From assembly GCA_029880545.1 (NCBI GenBank), contig JAOUOD010000002.1, positions 326,767 through 390,766 of the forward strand: a stretch of DNA of 64,000 nt, read 5' to 3'. Below are positions 27,728 to 35,607 of the stretch, in pieces. The notes under the pieces are model-generated. The model was given only the letters and a program-made list of their open reading frames with translations. It made no database searches and was not told the DNA's origin. A program made the position numbers and the translations under genes. Source of the stretch: Gammaproteobacteria bacterium. GTDB taxonomy: Bacteria; Pseudomonadota; Gammaproteobacteria; Acidiferrobacterales; SZUA-150. Numbering within the stretch: position 1 is the stretch's first letter; the number at the start of each line of letters is the position of its first letter.

Positions 27728-29026
27728 TTAGTTCTGGATGCAGTTTCGCCCGGCGTCCTTGGCCTTGTACAAGGCCTTATCGGCCTTCTTCAGCGCATCC
27801 CGCGGAGTCAAATCGCCGTTGACGCAGGTAGCGACACCGGCGCTCACGGTAATTTTCACGTCCTTGGCGGGCTTGCGGCCACGTTTTGGCTTCTCCGGCC
27901 GGGTCAGCGGGCGGCCACTGGAGCGCAGCGAAAACCGCGACTCGCCAATAGACCGGTGTACCCGGGCAATCGCTTCCTCGCACTCGGCGTACACGCGGTT
28001 GGGAAACAGCAGCGTAAATTCCTCGCCGCCGTAGCGATAGGCTTTTCCGCCACTGCCGACGCGCTCCAGCCTGGCGGCAACATAGCGCAACACCTGGTCG
28101 CCGACATCGTGGCCATGGGTATCATTGAATTTCTTGAAATGATCCACGTCCACCATGACAACCGTATACACCTGGCCGAGCTTCAGCAGTTGTTCATTCA
28201 GCGCGCGTCGCCCCGGCAGGCCGGTCAATTCATCCACGTAGGCCATGCGCCAGGAATCCTGGATAACCGTGATAATCAACAGCAACCCGGCAACAGAAAA
28301 GAACGTGATGAATACAAACGACTGTCTCGAATGTTCCATGGCCAGCATGAACGCGACCAGGCTGGATACCAGCCCGCCTTCCACGGCGTTATGACTGACC
28401 AGGACACGCACAACAAGCACGGCAGCTGCAGCAACAAAGACCAGTTGCGCCAGTTGCGGCAACTGCTGCCACGGCAAAACTGTTGTTGTTGAAACAACTG
28501 TGTAGAGCAACTCGCCCAACGGCGTTGCCGCATAAACCACAAGTAGCGCCGATACCGCCACCTGAACAACTATAGCCAGGAATCGTATGAATCCCGGCCT
28601 GCTGAAAATGCCGCGCTCAACAAGCAACCCGTAAACCAGGAAGTTGGCCGGCACCAGCAAGCAAAGCAACGCAAACATGGCATCCGCGGTCGCGCCGGTA
28701 CTGACGAGAACCAGCTCCTGCATCACGCCATAAGCCACCGCCAGCAACAATGCCGGGAAATACGCCCGCGCACGATTAAATCGCCAGGCCAACAGCAACA
28801 CCGCGCCACAAATGACATAGGGCACATACTTGTACAACGACAGTACCGCGTTATGCACAAACGGTATGAATTGCACTGTCAATGCCACAAACAGCAATAC
28901 TGCAGCTGGCGTAATAAGTGCGAGAATCGCCTTTTTTGCGGATCGTATAACCATTTCGCTCGATTGCGCTTTTGTCACGCCCCGGGTTAATCTGGCCAGT
29001 ATAGTATCGGATGCAAGGGTGCTCAT
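27728..29026 (-). CDS. Membrane diguanylate cyclase
   Basis: A 432-residue protein that makes cyclic di-GMP. About eight hydrophobic segments span residues 30-255, then a GGDEF domain with YRYGGEEFTLLFP as the active loop. The RxxD inhibitory site is absent (KAYRY is preceded by GSGG), so product feedback is unlikely through that route. An insert GRPLTRPEKPKRGRKPAKD is basic and unusual for this spot in the domain. Start at 29026 has GGAGAG upstream. Input for the membrane part is unknown. Confidence 0.9.
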   Translation of the reverse strand: MSTLASDTILARLTRGVTKAQSSEMVIRSAKKAILALITPAAVLLFVALTVQFIPFVHNAVLSLYKYVPYVICGAVLLLAWRFNRARAYFPALLLAVAYGVMQELVLVSTGATADAMFALLCLLVPANFLVYGLLVERGIFSRPGFIRFLAIVVQVAVSALLVVYAATPLGELLYTVVSTTTVLPWQQLPQLAQLVFVAAAAVLVVRVLVSHNAVEGGLVSSLVAFMLAMEHSRQSFVFITFFSVAGLLLIITVIQDSWRMAYVDELTGLPGRRALNEQLLKLGQVYTVVMVDVDHFKKFNDTHGHDVGDQVLRYVAARLERVGSGGKAYRYGGEEFTLLFPNRVYAECEEAIARVHRSIGESRFSLRSSGRPLTRPEKPKRGRKPAKDVKITVSAGVATCVNGDLTPRDALKKADKALYKAKDAGRNCIQN

Positions 29027-29206
29027 TAAGTCTCTCCGAACGGGTTTGCGCCAGAGCCTGTTTCTTGTTTTCCTACAGCGTAGGCAAGGAACAGGGATTG
29101 CGCCAGCACAAAGCCATACATTTGACCGCACCCTCCGATAAGTGGTTGATTTTGTACAAACGATCAGTTGTGATTAACCCCAACCTTGACAGGCCGACAT
29201 ATACCC

Positions 29207-29542
29207 ATGGAAACCCTTAGCCAGTTTGATTTTCATCATCGTCTTGCCGAAACACGCGGCGAAGCTGTTGTGTTATTCAGCCACTCCGGCTGCAGCAGTT
29301 GTCGAAGCTGGCGTGAAGCGCTGGTTCACTACCAGGCCACGCATCCGGATACACAACTGTTTGAAGTGGATGCCCAGGCCGACCTGGCATTGACCCGTGA
29401 ATTCGAAGTGTTTCACCTGCCAGCGATGTATTTCTATATAAAGGGGCACTACCATTGTCGCCTCGATAACCGGTTGCGTATCGATGCCATAGACGAAGGC
29501 CTGGAACTGGCCCGGCAACTGGCAGCCGAAGAAGCCCCCTGA
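29207..29542 (+). CDS. Thioredoxin-like protein
   Basis: A 111-residue thioredoxin-fold protein with a CSSC redox motif (SHSGCSSCRSW) and the cis-proline in FHLPAMYFY. The rest of the fold is short. No signal peptide, so cytoplasmic. The ATG at 29207 is preferred to an in-frame TTG at 29186. It is followed by the VOC protein after 13 bases, an apparent two-gene operon. The CSSC motif differs from the thioredoxin CGPC, and the partner is unknown. Confidence 0.78.
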   Translation: METLSQFDFHHRLAETRGEAVVLFSHSGCSSCRSWREALVHYQATHPDTQLFEVDAQADLALTREFEVFHLPAMYFYIKGHYHCRLDNRLRIDAIDEGLELARQLAAEEAP

Positions 29543-29555
29543 ACCCGGAATCACC

Positions 29556-29930
29556 ATGATAGAAATTACCAGGCTGCATCACGCCAGTATTATTGTCGCC
29601 GACACCGGCCGGGCGCTGGCTTTTTATCGTGGATTACTGGGTCTCAAAGTTGATGACCAGCGACCCGATCTCGGCTACCCGGGCGCCTGGTTACAGATAG
29701 GCACGCAACAAATTCATTTGCTTGAAACGGATAACCCGGACGCCAATCGCGAAGCACCGCAACACGGTGGTCGCGACCGGCATATCGCGTTGACGATCAG
29801 CAACTTGCAGTCATTGATCAACGCACTGGACAACGCCGGTATCGCTTACACGCTGAGTCGTTCCGGGCGAGCGGCGTTGTTCTGCCGCGACCCGGATGGC
29901 AATGCGCTAGAGTTTATCGAGCAGGCCTGA
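29556..29930 (+). CDS. VOC-family metalloenzyme (glyoxalase/dioxygenase fold)
   Basis: A 124-residue protein with the vicinal oxygen chelate fold: HHASIIVADTGRALAFYRGLLGLKV at the N-terminus and FCRDPDGNALEFIE at the C-terminus, giving histidine and glutamate metal ligands. A middle histidine in RHIALTI is the third. Could be a lyase, dioxygenase or resistance protein; neighbours do not decide it. Confidence 0.82.
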   Translation: MIEITRLHHASIIVADTGRALAFYRGLLGLKVDDQRPDLGYPGAWLQIGTQQIHLLETDNPDANREAPQHGGRDRHIALTISNLQSLINALDNAGIAYTLSRSGRAALFCRDPDGNALEFIEQA

Positions 29931-29955
29931 AACTACGGTGCTGGTATTCCAGTGG

Positions 29956-30339
29956 CTATTCCGCTGGCTTGTCTGCCGGCTTGTCAGCATCCGGCTCCGC
30001 TTCCTTTTTCTTCGCTACTTTCTTTTTCGCAGCCTTCTTTTTTCCGCCGGCAGCCGCGTTACCTTCTGTCGCGGGGAAATCAGAAAACGGGAACGGCCGA
30101 TCGTCACTGTTAAAGGTGACATAGCGCAGGATCTGGAAAACGTAGGTGCTCAGGCGCTGGCCCAGGTCTAGCAACTGCTCATTGGTTTGCCGGGTAAACA
30201 ACACCGACAGGAACTGGAACAGCACCACCAGGGCAATCACCATCTCGGTCACGCTGTAGATAATCGTGAACAGGAGAATATTGAGGCCGCGCATCCAGGT
30301 GCCTTGCTCCTTGATATTCTGCTTGTAGTCCTCGGACAT
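29956..30339 (-). CDS. DUF4389 membrane protein with a lysine/alanine-rich tail
   Basis: The 127-residue product has two hydrophobic segments and the DUF4389 pattern FQFLSVLFTRQTNEQLLDLGQ followed by RPFPFSDFP. The tail of about 30 residues is a low-complexity stretch rich in lysine, alanine and then acidic residues. The ATG at 30339 has AAAGGAAA upstream. Role unknown. It is convergent with the VOC gene and divergent from djlA. Confidence 0.75.
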   Translation of the reverse strand: MSEDYKQNIKEQGTWMRGLNILLFTIIYSVTEMVIALVVLFQFLSVLFTRQTNEQLLDLGQRLSTYVFQILRYVTFNSDDRPFPFSDFPATEGNAAAGGKKKAAKKKVAKKKEAEPDADKPADKPAE

Positions 30340-30481
30340 AACTGTTTCCTTTAGCTTTCTGATCAACGATCTAGTGACTATAAAACTTCCGGCCTGACAT
30401 TACCATGACCGGGATCATACTGGGCCAATGTTGCCGGCCGGGATATACTACGGCTCCACGGTGAATACGGTAACAGCAACG

Positions 30482-31270
30482 ATGGGATGGTGGGGAAAAC
30501 TCGTAGGCGGCACCTTTGGCTTCATGATGGGTGGACCGCTGGGCGCGCTGCTCGGCGCCGCGATTGGTCACAGCTTTGACAAGGGCCTGAATGCCGATAG
30601 CGCACCTGGCATTGGCAACCAGGAGCGTGTACAGACGGCATTTTTTACCGCGACGTTTTCGGTGATGGGCCATATCGCCAAGGCCGACGGACAGGTCAGT
30701 GCGTCCGAAATCGCCATGGCCGAACGCATCATCGCCGAAATGAAACTGGATACCGACCAGCGCAAGACCGCCATCAACCTGTTTAATGAAGGCAAGTCCC
30801 GGGACTTTCCGCTGGACGACGTACTCACCCAGTTCCGGAAAGAATGTCACCGGCGTAACACGCTGATCCAGATGTTCATTGAAATCCAGCTGCACGCCAT
30901 GTATGCCGATGGCCGCGCCGACGCCGCAGAACGCGCCGTAATAGAAAAGATCGCCTACACCCTCGGCATACCCGGATTCATCATGCGCCAGCTCGAAGCA
31001 CTGGTGCAGACCCAGTACCAGCATCAGCACCAGGGCGGCACCCAGGCATCAAACCGCACCTCACTTGAAGACGCCCGCCGCGTCCTCGGCGTATCCGCCA
31101 ACGACGACCAGGCCACAGTGAAAAAAGCCTACCGCCGCCTGATGAACCAGCACCACCCCGACAAACTCGTCGCCAAGGGACTGCCCGAAGAAATGGTCAA
31201 ACTGGCATCAGAAAAAACGCATGAAATAAAAATGGCGTACGAAGCCATCAAGCGAGCGAAGGGTTGGTAG
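30482..31270 (+). CDS. djlA: DjlA, membrane-anchored DnaJ-like co-chaperone
   Basis: A 262-residue protein with one N-terminal membrane helix (MGWWGKLVGGTFGFMMGGPLGALLGAAIGH), a TerB-like domain in the middle and a C-terminal J domain with HPD in NQHHPDKLV. It stimulates DnaK ATPase at the inner membrane and is linked to envelope stress signalling. The start at 30482 matches the family N-terminus; the frame remains open 18 codons upstream. The ribosome site is weak. Confidence 0.93.
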   Translation: MGWWGKLVGGTFGFMMGGPLGALLGAAIGHSFDKGLNADSAPGIGNQERVQTAFFTATFSVMGHIAKADGQVSASEIAMAERIIAEMKLDTDQRKTAINLFNEGKSRDFPLDDVLTQFRKECHRRNTLIQMFIEIQLHAMYADGRADAAERAVIEKIAYTLGIPGFIMRQLEALVQTQYQHQHQGGTQASNRTSLEDARRVLGVSANDDQATVKKAYRRLMNQHHPDKLVAKGLPEEMVKLASEKTHEIKMAYEAIKRAKGW

Positions 31271-31324
31271 CATCAGCCCAGGGCGCGGTGTTTATTGCGA
31301 GTCATCCTGGATTGATATGGTGCA

Positions 31325-31591
31325 CTAGTTCTCTATCGCCCCTGTAAGAAAAAGTATTAGCCAACAAGCCATAACGATCAAGAGCGACGGACCAAGAGCA
31401 GTACGATGATTGTTCCCTTCTTTATTAAACTGGCTTGGCATAAATAACAGAAAAGCTCCAAAGAAACCTGAATACTTTCCGGTTACATTGGCAACAGCAT
31501 TGTACATGTGATAAATGGCTTTTACCGTGAAAACCAGGGCGCCAATAGATGCGACCACAACTGCTACGTATCTAAATATTTCCACATTCAT
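31325..31591 (-). CDS. Small membrane protein of unknown function (cassette-like gene 1)
   Basis: An 88-residue product with two hydrophobic segments separated by a polar stretch (QFNKEGNNHRTALGP). Not recognised. It has lower GC content than its neighbours, is the first of three minus-strand genes in the AT-rich island, and its start lies 11 bases from the shared junction TGTCAGAGTTA followed by GGC. Possibly of foreign origin. Confidence 0.55.
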   Translation of the reverse strand: MNVEIFRYVAVVVASIGALVFTVKAIYHMYNAVANVTGKYSGFFGAFLLFMPSQFNKEGNNHRTALGPSLLIVMACWLILFLTGAIEN

Positions 31592-31601
31592 GAGCAAAGC
31601 C

Positions 31602-31612
31602 TAACTCTGACA
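31602..31612 (-). repeat. Junction 11-mer, copy 1
   Basis: TGTCAGAGTTA (minus strand) is repeated exactly at 32422-32432. Here it continues as GTTAGGC, an exact match to the integron core pattern GTTRRRY. In both places it lies just ahead of the start of the next minus-strand gene. Confidence 0.6.
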
Positions 31613-31633
31613 AAACCGAATCATGATAAGAAT

Positions 31634-31680
31634 CAATGTTTTCTAATATTAGCAATAATTGCTCTCTGATCCGGTTCTTT
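31634..31680 (-). repeat. 47-bp intergenic repeat, copy 1
   Basis: 44 of 47 bases match 32473-32519. It contains the palindrome CTAATATTAG and CAATNATTG. It sits downstream of the DCL/HNH gene. On the minus strand it can be read as KEPDQRAIIANIRKH, a possible trace of coding sequence. Confidence 0.85.
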
Positions 31681-31711
31681 GGCAGTTCCTTCGGCCTTAA
31701 CTACCCTAATT

Positions 31712-32404
31712 TTACAAGACTTCTTCCCATGGCACTGGTACCTTAGAAAGTTGCAAATTTCCAATTTTTGAAACAGCTCTAAGTTCTGCATTTTCTTGAT
31801 GGTATTTTTGCCAAGCAGCTTCAACACTTTTATTAACAAACTCTGCAACTACACCATTCCTTGAGCCTACCTCTATTTCTAGAGGACTTATTAATTCCTC
31901 ATTAGTAAAATCAAACAATAACCTATCAAATGTTAATGGAGGAGTATGATCTATTGCACAATTGTCTCTATTGAGCTCAACGCCTGTATATGGGCATTTG
32001 ATTTGATGTGATAAAACCTGATCTCGAAAATTAAATATTTGCGTTTTTATAGCTGTCCTTGCTGCTGATTTATAATCAAGTAACCCTTGTGGAATTAGCA
32101 CTTTTGTTCTTTTAGTTGGTATCAACTTAATTGAATGAGGAAAGCTAATATCAATTTTTTTACCATCTCTTTTCACAAGAGCAAAACATCTCGTCCCATG
32201 CTCTGTTGTTTGTGTAGTAATTTCTTTTACACCATCAATTGATTTTTGGTCCCATTCATCATGAAATTTAAATAATTCAAATAAAAACCTTAAATGATTT
32301 TCGTCAACAATGTAATTATCAGGCGTTTCCTTTAAAATTGCCCTACATCGGGCGCCGATATCATCCTTAGTACGAAAATCTATTTCTCCAATTTTATATG
32401 GCAT
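31712..32404 (-). CDS. DCL-family (DUF3223) protein with HNH-like motif (cassette-like gene 2)
   Basis: A 230-residue AT-rich gene product. Residues 1-95 match the DCL/DUF3223 pattern: FRTK near the start, RAIL, DENHLRFLFELFKFH, a K..DGV stretch and GTRCFALVKRDGKKIDISF. The C-terminal half has CPYTGVELNRDNCAIDHTPP followed by TFDRLLFDF, which resembles an HNH endonuclease core with a CxxxG..C metal arrangement and a DH pair. I infer a nuclease-like protein, perhaps in defence, but no partner genes show this and no catalytic test is possible. It is flanked by repeats on both sides. Confidence 0.68.
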   Translation of the reverse strand: MPYKIGEIDFRTKDDIGARCRAILKETPDNYIVDENHLRFLFELFKFHDEWDQKSIDGVKEITTQTTEHGTRCFALVKRDGKKIDISFPHSIKLIPTKRTKVLIPQGLLDYKSAARTAIKTQIFNFRDQVLSHQIKCPYTGVELNRDNCAIDHTPPLTFDRLLFDFTNEELISPLEIEVGSRNGVVAEFVNKSVEAAWQKYHQENAELRAVSKIGNLQLSKVPVPWEEVL

Positions 32405-32421
32405 GATTTACTTCTCACGGG

Positions 32422-32432
32422 TAACTCTGACA
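32422..32432 (-). repeat. Junction 11-mer, copy 2
   Basis: Second exact copy of TGTCAGAGTTA, 18 bases before the start of the DCL/HNH gene. Immediately upstream on the minus strand (32450-32431) is TTTAACTCAAACGTTATGTG, close to the right half of integron attC sites. Confidence 0.55.
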
Positions 32433-32472
32433 CATAACGTTTGAGTTAAATTCTGCATTCAGGGCCAGAGAC

Positions 32473-32519
32473 CAATATTTTCTAATATTAGCAATGATTG
32501 CTCTCTGATCCGGTTTTTT
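32473..32519 (-). repeat. 47-bp intergenic repeat, copy 2
   Basis: Three mismatches to the copy at 31634-31680. It lies between the secreted-protein gene and the DCL/HNH gene. Confidence 0.85.
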
Positions 32520-32551
32520 CACAATCGACTCTAACCCTTTTGGTTTTCTGT

Positions 32552-33031
32552 TTAGTCTGCACCAACTAAGTTGACCCAATTTCCGTTGTTACAGTATTTG
32601 ACTACTGATGATTTTTCTACATAGTGGTCATTAATAGCTTGATGAGTTATTTTAGGTGGTTTATTGCCACCATAATACCCATAATGATCAAGAATGTATT
32701 TTTTGCCTACTGTGCTTATAAATTGACCCGTTGATTTTATATTTGATGGGCATTTGGCAGGACCACCCCAAAAAATAATAATTTCTGACATGCCATTTTT
32801 TGTGCATATAACAGCTATATCAGTTTGGCCAGAAATGGCAAATTCACCTTTTGTTACGCCACCGAACTCAAAGCGCCATTTAGGCACAAGACAATTTTTT
32901 TCTTCTAATTTAGCAGCTATATCAGAAGTTAACCCTGGTACATTCTTCGGCTCCAGATAAGTAAATTCTGGTTCTTCAGCTAACACCACTGTTGAATAAA
33001 CGATAATGCTACTGGCAATTAGAATTTTCAT
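32552..33031 (-). CDS. Secreted protein of unknown function (cassette-like gene 3)
   Basis: A product of 159 residues with a Sec signal (MKILIASSIIVYSTVVLA) and a mature region with four cysteines that could form two disulphides. No family was recognised. An ATG at 33043 is an alternative start; neither has a good ribosome site. The gene is AT-rich, like its neighbours in the island. A pair of matched palindromes lies 10-65 bases upstream. Confidence 0.6.
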   Translation of the reverse strand: MKILIASSIIVYSTVVLAEEPEFTYLEPKNVPGLTSDIAAKLEEKNCLVPKWRFEFGGVTKGEFAISGQTDIAVICTKNGMSEIIIFWGGPAKCPSNIKSTGQFISTVGKKYILDHYGYYGGNKPPKITHQAINDHYVEKSSVVKYCNNGNWVNLVGAD

Positions 33032-33053
33032 ATTAATAAACATAACAGTATAT

Positions 33054-33095
33054 TAGGAAGCGGCTTCCTATTTCAATATAGTATGCCGCATACTA
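33054..33095. promoter_or_regulatory. Two matched palindromes upstream of cassette-like gene 3
   Basis: TAGGAAGC-G-GCTTCCTA (33054-33070) and TAGTATGC-C-GCATACTA (33079-33095) each have perfect 8-base arms around one base and share the form TAGNANGC-n-GCNTNCTA. Centres are 25 bases apart. This is consistent with paired operator sites or RNA hairpins. Confidence 0.5.
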
Positions 33096-33214
33096 TTTAG
33101 CGATAGTTTTTGTATAGTAATAATTAGTATAACACTGGATTTACAGGCCGGAACACCGGTTTTTGGGATTTGGCGATTACGGGATAGACTGACAACCAAC
33201 CTGGCAAGATCTGA

Positions 33215-33270
33215 TGATCAGGGGTCAGAGCAGACTCACCCTTCGGGTTCCCTTGGTCAGACCCCGATCA
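33215..33270. repeat. Imperfect inverted repeat flanking the island
   Basis: TGATCAGGGGTCAGA pairs with TCAGACCCCGATCA across a loop of 27 bases. It resembles the GGGGTCAGAGCAGAC elements often found as dispersed repeats in proteobacteria. Confidence 0.5.
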
Positions 33271-33348
33271 ATCCACTCTTTTTCCTGTTGAACTCATTCT
33301 AAACCGAGGCACGATGGTTTCCTCCCCTTCTGTCCGCATCCTGGGCGA

Positions 33349-33584
33349 GACCCGTATTAGCCGGAAAGCGGGTCAGCCTGTTCGAGCCCGAGTGAGCTGA
33401 AGGCTCACCGGCGAGTTCTGACCACGCTTTGCCCGGCTAATGGGTCGATGACCAGGATGGTTGCGGACAGCGGGGGCGTTTCTCTGGTTACTCTCTTGTC
33501 GCTACAAGAGAGTAACCCGCCGTGCGGGCGCGGAAGCCCGCGAAATAAATCTTGAAGCCGTCGGCGCAGCCGACCACATCAAGA
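33349..33584. repeat. Non-coding block of nested inverted repeats
   Basis: No gene is present in 33096-33655. Within it are: a long imperfect inverted repeat (33349-33376 with 33418-33446) enclosing GTGAGC-tgaag-GCTCAC (33392-33408); a perfect 14-base stem (33486-33499 with 33504-33517, loop CGCT); GCGGGC/GCCCGC (33524-33541); and a two-level stem TCTTGA..GTCGGC-gca-GCCGAC..TCAAGA (33550-33584). It could be a non-autonomous mobile element or a structured RNA. Confidence 0.6.
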
Positions 33585-33655
33585 AAGATTTCTCCCGCTG
33601 GTCGAAATGACAAGGAACGGGCGAAATGACACCCGAATGCAGTTTGCTGTGCAAA

Positions 33656-35194
33656 CTACCTTTTCTCCAGAATCCCGATCACCGTCTCCGTCGTCGTTCG
33701 GAAATCCACCTTGCCACTCCCCATCTTCGGCAACTCATCCAGGATCACGATATGTCGCGGCAGCGACAACGCCGGCAAGACATCAGCCAGTTGTGACATC
33801 AAGGCGCTTTGATCCAGGTCTACATCGATCGCAACACCAACGGTAGCGCCACGCTTGGCGTCGGGCACTTCAACCGCGCAGCAACTGGCATCGTCCGGCA
33901 GGAACTTTTCCAGCGCCGCTTCTACGGCAACCAGCGATACCATCTCGCCACCGATCTTGATGAAGCGCTTGAGCCTGCCCTTGTGCCAGAGGAATCCGTC
34001 TTCGTCCATCATCGCCATGTCACCGGTTTCGTACCAGCCGGCCTCGATACGACGCACGGTTTCTTCAACATCACCGAGGTAGCCTTTCATGACCAGGTCA
34101 CCGCGCACCTGCAGCTTGCCCTCTTTGCCAACACCGAGGATGTCGCCGGTTTTGACATCGATAATACGCACGTCGACACCGGGCATTGGCAGGCCAATGC
34201 TGCCGGTCTTGTTGTTGTCGATACGGTTGGCCGATATGACCGGGCTGGTTTCGGTGGCGCCGTAACCTTCACGCAATAACACGCCATGATCGCGCTCGTA
34301 GGCTTCCTGCAATGCTGCCGGCATTTTGTCGGCGCCGGCGACGGCCAGGCGCAGCGAACTCAGGTCACCGGGCTTGGCATGTTTCAAATAGCCGGCAAGA
34401 AAGTACGGCGTGCCCACGAGGATGCTGGGTTTTTCTTCTTCAATGATTTTGGCAACCGTCTTGAACTCCAGCGGGTTGGCATAGGTGACAATGGTCATGC
34501 CATAACAGATCGGCAACCAGAAGGTGACGGTCAGGCCAAAGACATGGAACATGGGCAGGATCGCCATCATCACGTCCTTGTCGGTCTTGTTGAATTCAAT
34601 ACCGCAGACATCCAGATTGCTGAGTATGTTCTTGTGACTTAATTCAACCGCCTTGGGTGCTTTTTCACTGCCGCTGGTAAACAGGATAACGGCGGTTGCA
34701 TCCGGATCGGCCTTGTCGAATTTTTTCCAGAACGTGGATAACGGCATTTTCGACAACAGCGCGGCACTGATCTTGGTGGTCAGGCCAAAGCCGGCCATCA
34801 TGTCCTCGGCATAGATCATGCCGTCTACCGAATCACAGCCGATTTTTTCCAGCAGTGCTTTTGACGTCACGATCGTGCGCAGGCCGCACTTGTGTTGCGC
34901 GAACAGGCAGTTCTCTTTTGCGCCGGTTGAATAATTGATCATCACCGGGATCTTGCCGGCCAGCAATGTCGCAATCATGGCGATTCCGCATCCTGCCGAT
35001 GTCGGCAACATGATGCCGATATAGGTCTCGTCATGTTTTTGCAGTTCACGCGCCATCATGATGGCGCCGATCAGGGATTCGGTGTAGGTCAGTCGCCGGT
35101 TTCGGGTTCGGTCAATAAAGGCCAGTTTCTTCCTGTAGATATGCGCTGCATTGACAAAACATTCGTGTAACGTATCCCCTGCTACCTTTGCCAT
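33656..35194 (-). CDS. AMP-forming acyl-ACP/acyl-CoA synthetase (Aas C-terminal type)
   Basis: A 512-residue adenylate-forming enzyme. Visible motifs are LFTSGSEKAPKAVELSHKN (P-loop), MFHVFGLT, EGYGATETSPV and GWYETGDMAMMDEDGFLWHKGRLKRFIKIGGEMVS. The order and wording match the synthetase half of Aas, but the acyltransferase half is absent. It probably activates a fatty acid for transfer to acyl carrier protein or CoA. Start at 35194. No acyltransferase gene lies beside it. Confidence 0.85.
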   Translation of the reverse strand: MAKVAGDTLHECFVNAAHIYRKKLAFIDRTRNRRLTYTESLIGAIMMARELQKHDETYIGIMLPTSAGCGIAMIATLLAGKIPVMINYSTGAKENCLFAQHKCGLRTIVTSKALLEKIGCDSVDGMIYAEDMMAGFGLTTKISAALLSKMPLSTFWKKFDKADPDATAVILFTSGSEKAPKAVELSHKNILSNLDVCGIEFNKTDKDVMMAILPMFHVFGLTVTFWLPICYGMTIVTYANPLEFKTVAKIIEEEKPSILVGTPYFLAGYLKHAKPGDLSSLRLAVAGADKMPAALQEAYERDHGVLLREGYGATETSPVISANRIDNNKTGSIGLPMPGVDVRIIDVKTGDILGVGKEGKLQVRGDLVMKGYLGDVEETVRRIEAGWYETGDMAMMDEDGFLWHKGRLKRFIKIGGEMVSLVAVEAALEKFLPDDASCCAVEVPDAKRGATVGVAIDVDLDQSALMSQLADVLPALSLPRHIVILDELPKMGSGKVDFRTTTETVIGILEKR

Positions 35195-35322
35195 GACTAA
35201 TCCCCTGAACTCTTGTTTTTGATTTATTTTTTTCAGCCCGGCATTGTCTGCCAGGCCAACCTCAAAACAGGTGTGGACATGCTCCCTTTACAGCCCGAAC
35301 CATAAATCCTATTTTCCGGTTC

Positions 35323-35607
35323 ATGCTTACGTCAGAACCGGCCAAACAGATCGAAATCCATCTCAACGAATCCCTCGAAGCCCTGGACGACGCGGCCGAG
35401 GAAGATGCATCCATCGATGACATAGCCGAAGCACAGCGGCTTTCCGAGTACACCCTGAAACTGTTTGAACAAACCCTGGCTGACTGCAACCCGGCCAATC
35501 GCCGACAGCTCGAACACGCGTTCGGCTTGCGCATCACCTACCTGCGCAGCAAGCTGGCGCGACTGAATCGGCAATACGGCGCACGCACCGCATCGCCGGA
35601 TGATTAG
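35323..35607 (+). CDS. Small helical protein of unknown function
   Basis: A 94-residue mostly helical soluble product, acidic at the N-terminal half and basic at the C-terminal half (LRSKLARLNRQYG). No family was recognised. It converges with the DUF2333 gene and their ends overlap by four bases. It has a normal codon look for the region. Confidence 0.55.
   Translation: MLTSEPAKQIEIHLNESLEALDDAAEEDASIDDIAEAQRLSEYTLKLFEQTLADCNPANRRQLEHAFGLRITYLRSKLARLNRQYGARTASPDD

Noticed and set aside
31633-31848. A 71-codon minus-strand frame through the 47-bp repeat
   Set aside because: It overlaps the end of the DCL/HNH gene and has no ribosome site; kept only as an observation about the repeat.
33378-33392. 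TTCGAGCCC that resembles a tRNA T-loop
   Set aside because: Flanking bases do not form a T-stem and there is no acceptor stem or anticodon arm at the right distance.
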